NCBI GenBank assembly: GCA_024811115.1
Contig: JAKOGH010000634.1
Location: forward strand, 1 to 21,376
Reading direction: 5' to 3'
Origin: Terana coerulea
Taxonomy: Eukaryota > Basidiomycota > Agaricomycetes > Polyporales > Phanerochaetaceae
DNA: 21,376 nt
Of this stretch, positions 20,776-21,376 are shown in pieces (positions within the stretch are counted from its first letter, which is position 1; each line of letters starts with the position of its first letter). Under the pieces are notes generated by a model, which did not search any database, was not told the origin of the DNA, and saw nothing but the letters and a program-made list of their open reading frames with translations. Position numbers and translations under genes: made by a program.

Positions 20776-21376
20776 TCAGGTGGACGTGACCAGCATACGT
20801 ATGACGCGCTCTGGGTTGTCCCAATGCGCCTGTTTAAACAGAAAGTTCATCACCATTCAGGACGAAAGGCCGAAGCGAACAGGGACTTACGAAATGGTTG
20901 GCGCCTTGAATCCTCTGCATCTCCACTCTACGCATACACTTGCCGTCTCGGTCTCTCTCTTTGTTCTCCAACATATCCGCAATAACCTTCACCGCCCAGA
21001 CCGCGTCGCCCATATCCTCGTCGCACCACGCCACGAGCACCTTGACACCCCCATACACCACCAGTGTCAAACAGCGCCCTCTCGAAGTTGTTACTGTACA
21101 CCTCCTTCTGGATCCCCAGAATCGGCAGGGTGGAGTGTGCGAGTGCCACAGAGTGCTGAACGGCGGCACGCTCTGCCTCAGACATCCTAAGCAGCGTAGG
21201 CGTCTTCGTGGGATTGGCAGCCGAGGTCGCTGTTGCTTCGTGCAGGGGCACACGCTGCGCTAGAGAGTCGGAATCTAGAGGAAAGCGGTGGGGCAGGCGA
21301 AGTAAGAAGAGAGCCAGACCATGCCGACAGCGGCAACCTCGGCTGGGGTGAGAGACCTGTCGCGGAAAGGATGGTA
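20776..21376 (-). CDS. Alpha/beta hydrolase, C-terminal part (5' end outside window)
   Basis: The last exon (20829-20776) reads AHWDNPERVIRMLVTST. A 61-nt intron (20830-20890, GTAAGT to AACAG) joins it in phase to RIQGANHF. GANHF with a following AHWD/PER is the usual catalytic-His region of alpha/beta hydrolases. VKVLVAWCDEDMGDAVWAVK holds the probable acidic residue of the triad (Asp in WCD). Upstream segments are LPILGIQKEVYSNNFERALF, AQRVPLHEATATSAANP and YHPFRDRSLTPAEVAAVGMV. The nucleophile motif GxSxG would lie beyond 21376. The frame slips near 21290 (after ACPTAFL) and near 21065 (after FDTGG). The substrate cannot be told; esterase, lipase or thioesterase-like roles are possible. 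The stop is 88 nt upstream of the next gene's proposed ATG, same strand. Confidence 0.8.

Overview
The window looks like nuclear DNA of a filamentous basidiomycete, probably a polypore-like Agaricomycete. This is inferred from three things: GC-rich coding sequence, genes cut by many short introns (about 41 to 83 nt, GTRNGT-type donors, CTNAY-like branch sites, YAG acceptors), and protein types common in that group (secreted pepsin-like aspartic protease, alpha/beta hydrolase, lineage-restricted coiled-coil and helical proteins). No rRNA, tRNA, CRISPR array or bacterial operon signal was seen.

Layout. 1-1827 holds no gene I can support. 1828-3395 (minus) is a disordered, Ser/Pro-rich protein gene with a TATA box near 3477. 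3483-5058 is empty apart from GC-rich sequence. 5067-5900 is a clear non-autonomous hAT-type transposon (MITE) with inverted ends and an 8-bp target duplication. 5971-6026 is a 14-mer tandem repeat, and 6027-8345 has no supported gene. 8346-10500 (plus) carries exon fragments of one or two unidentified genes. 10501-11825 is unresolved. 11826-12393 (minus) is a small candidate gene and 12559-14158 (minus) a four-exon helical protein gene. 14727-16187 (minus) is a secreted aspartic protease. 16601-17350 is a second, stranger inverted-repeat element whose two arms each fold into their own hairpin. 17375-20687 (minus) encodes a membrane-anchored long coiled-coil protein. 20776-21376 (minus, partial) is the C-terminal part of an alpha/beta hydrolase.

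The right half (11.8-21.4 kb) is a same-strand series of genes. The hydrolase stop lies only 88 nt upstream of the coiled-coil gene's proposed start. Nothing shows a shared pathway.

Nearly every gene is interrupted by one or more apparent 1-nt frame shifts while the protein signal continues in the next frame. Over about 8 kb of coding sequence I count roughly 15. That uniformity suggests an under-polished assembly more than independent pseudogenes, so all joined gene models here are approximate.
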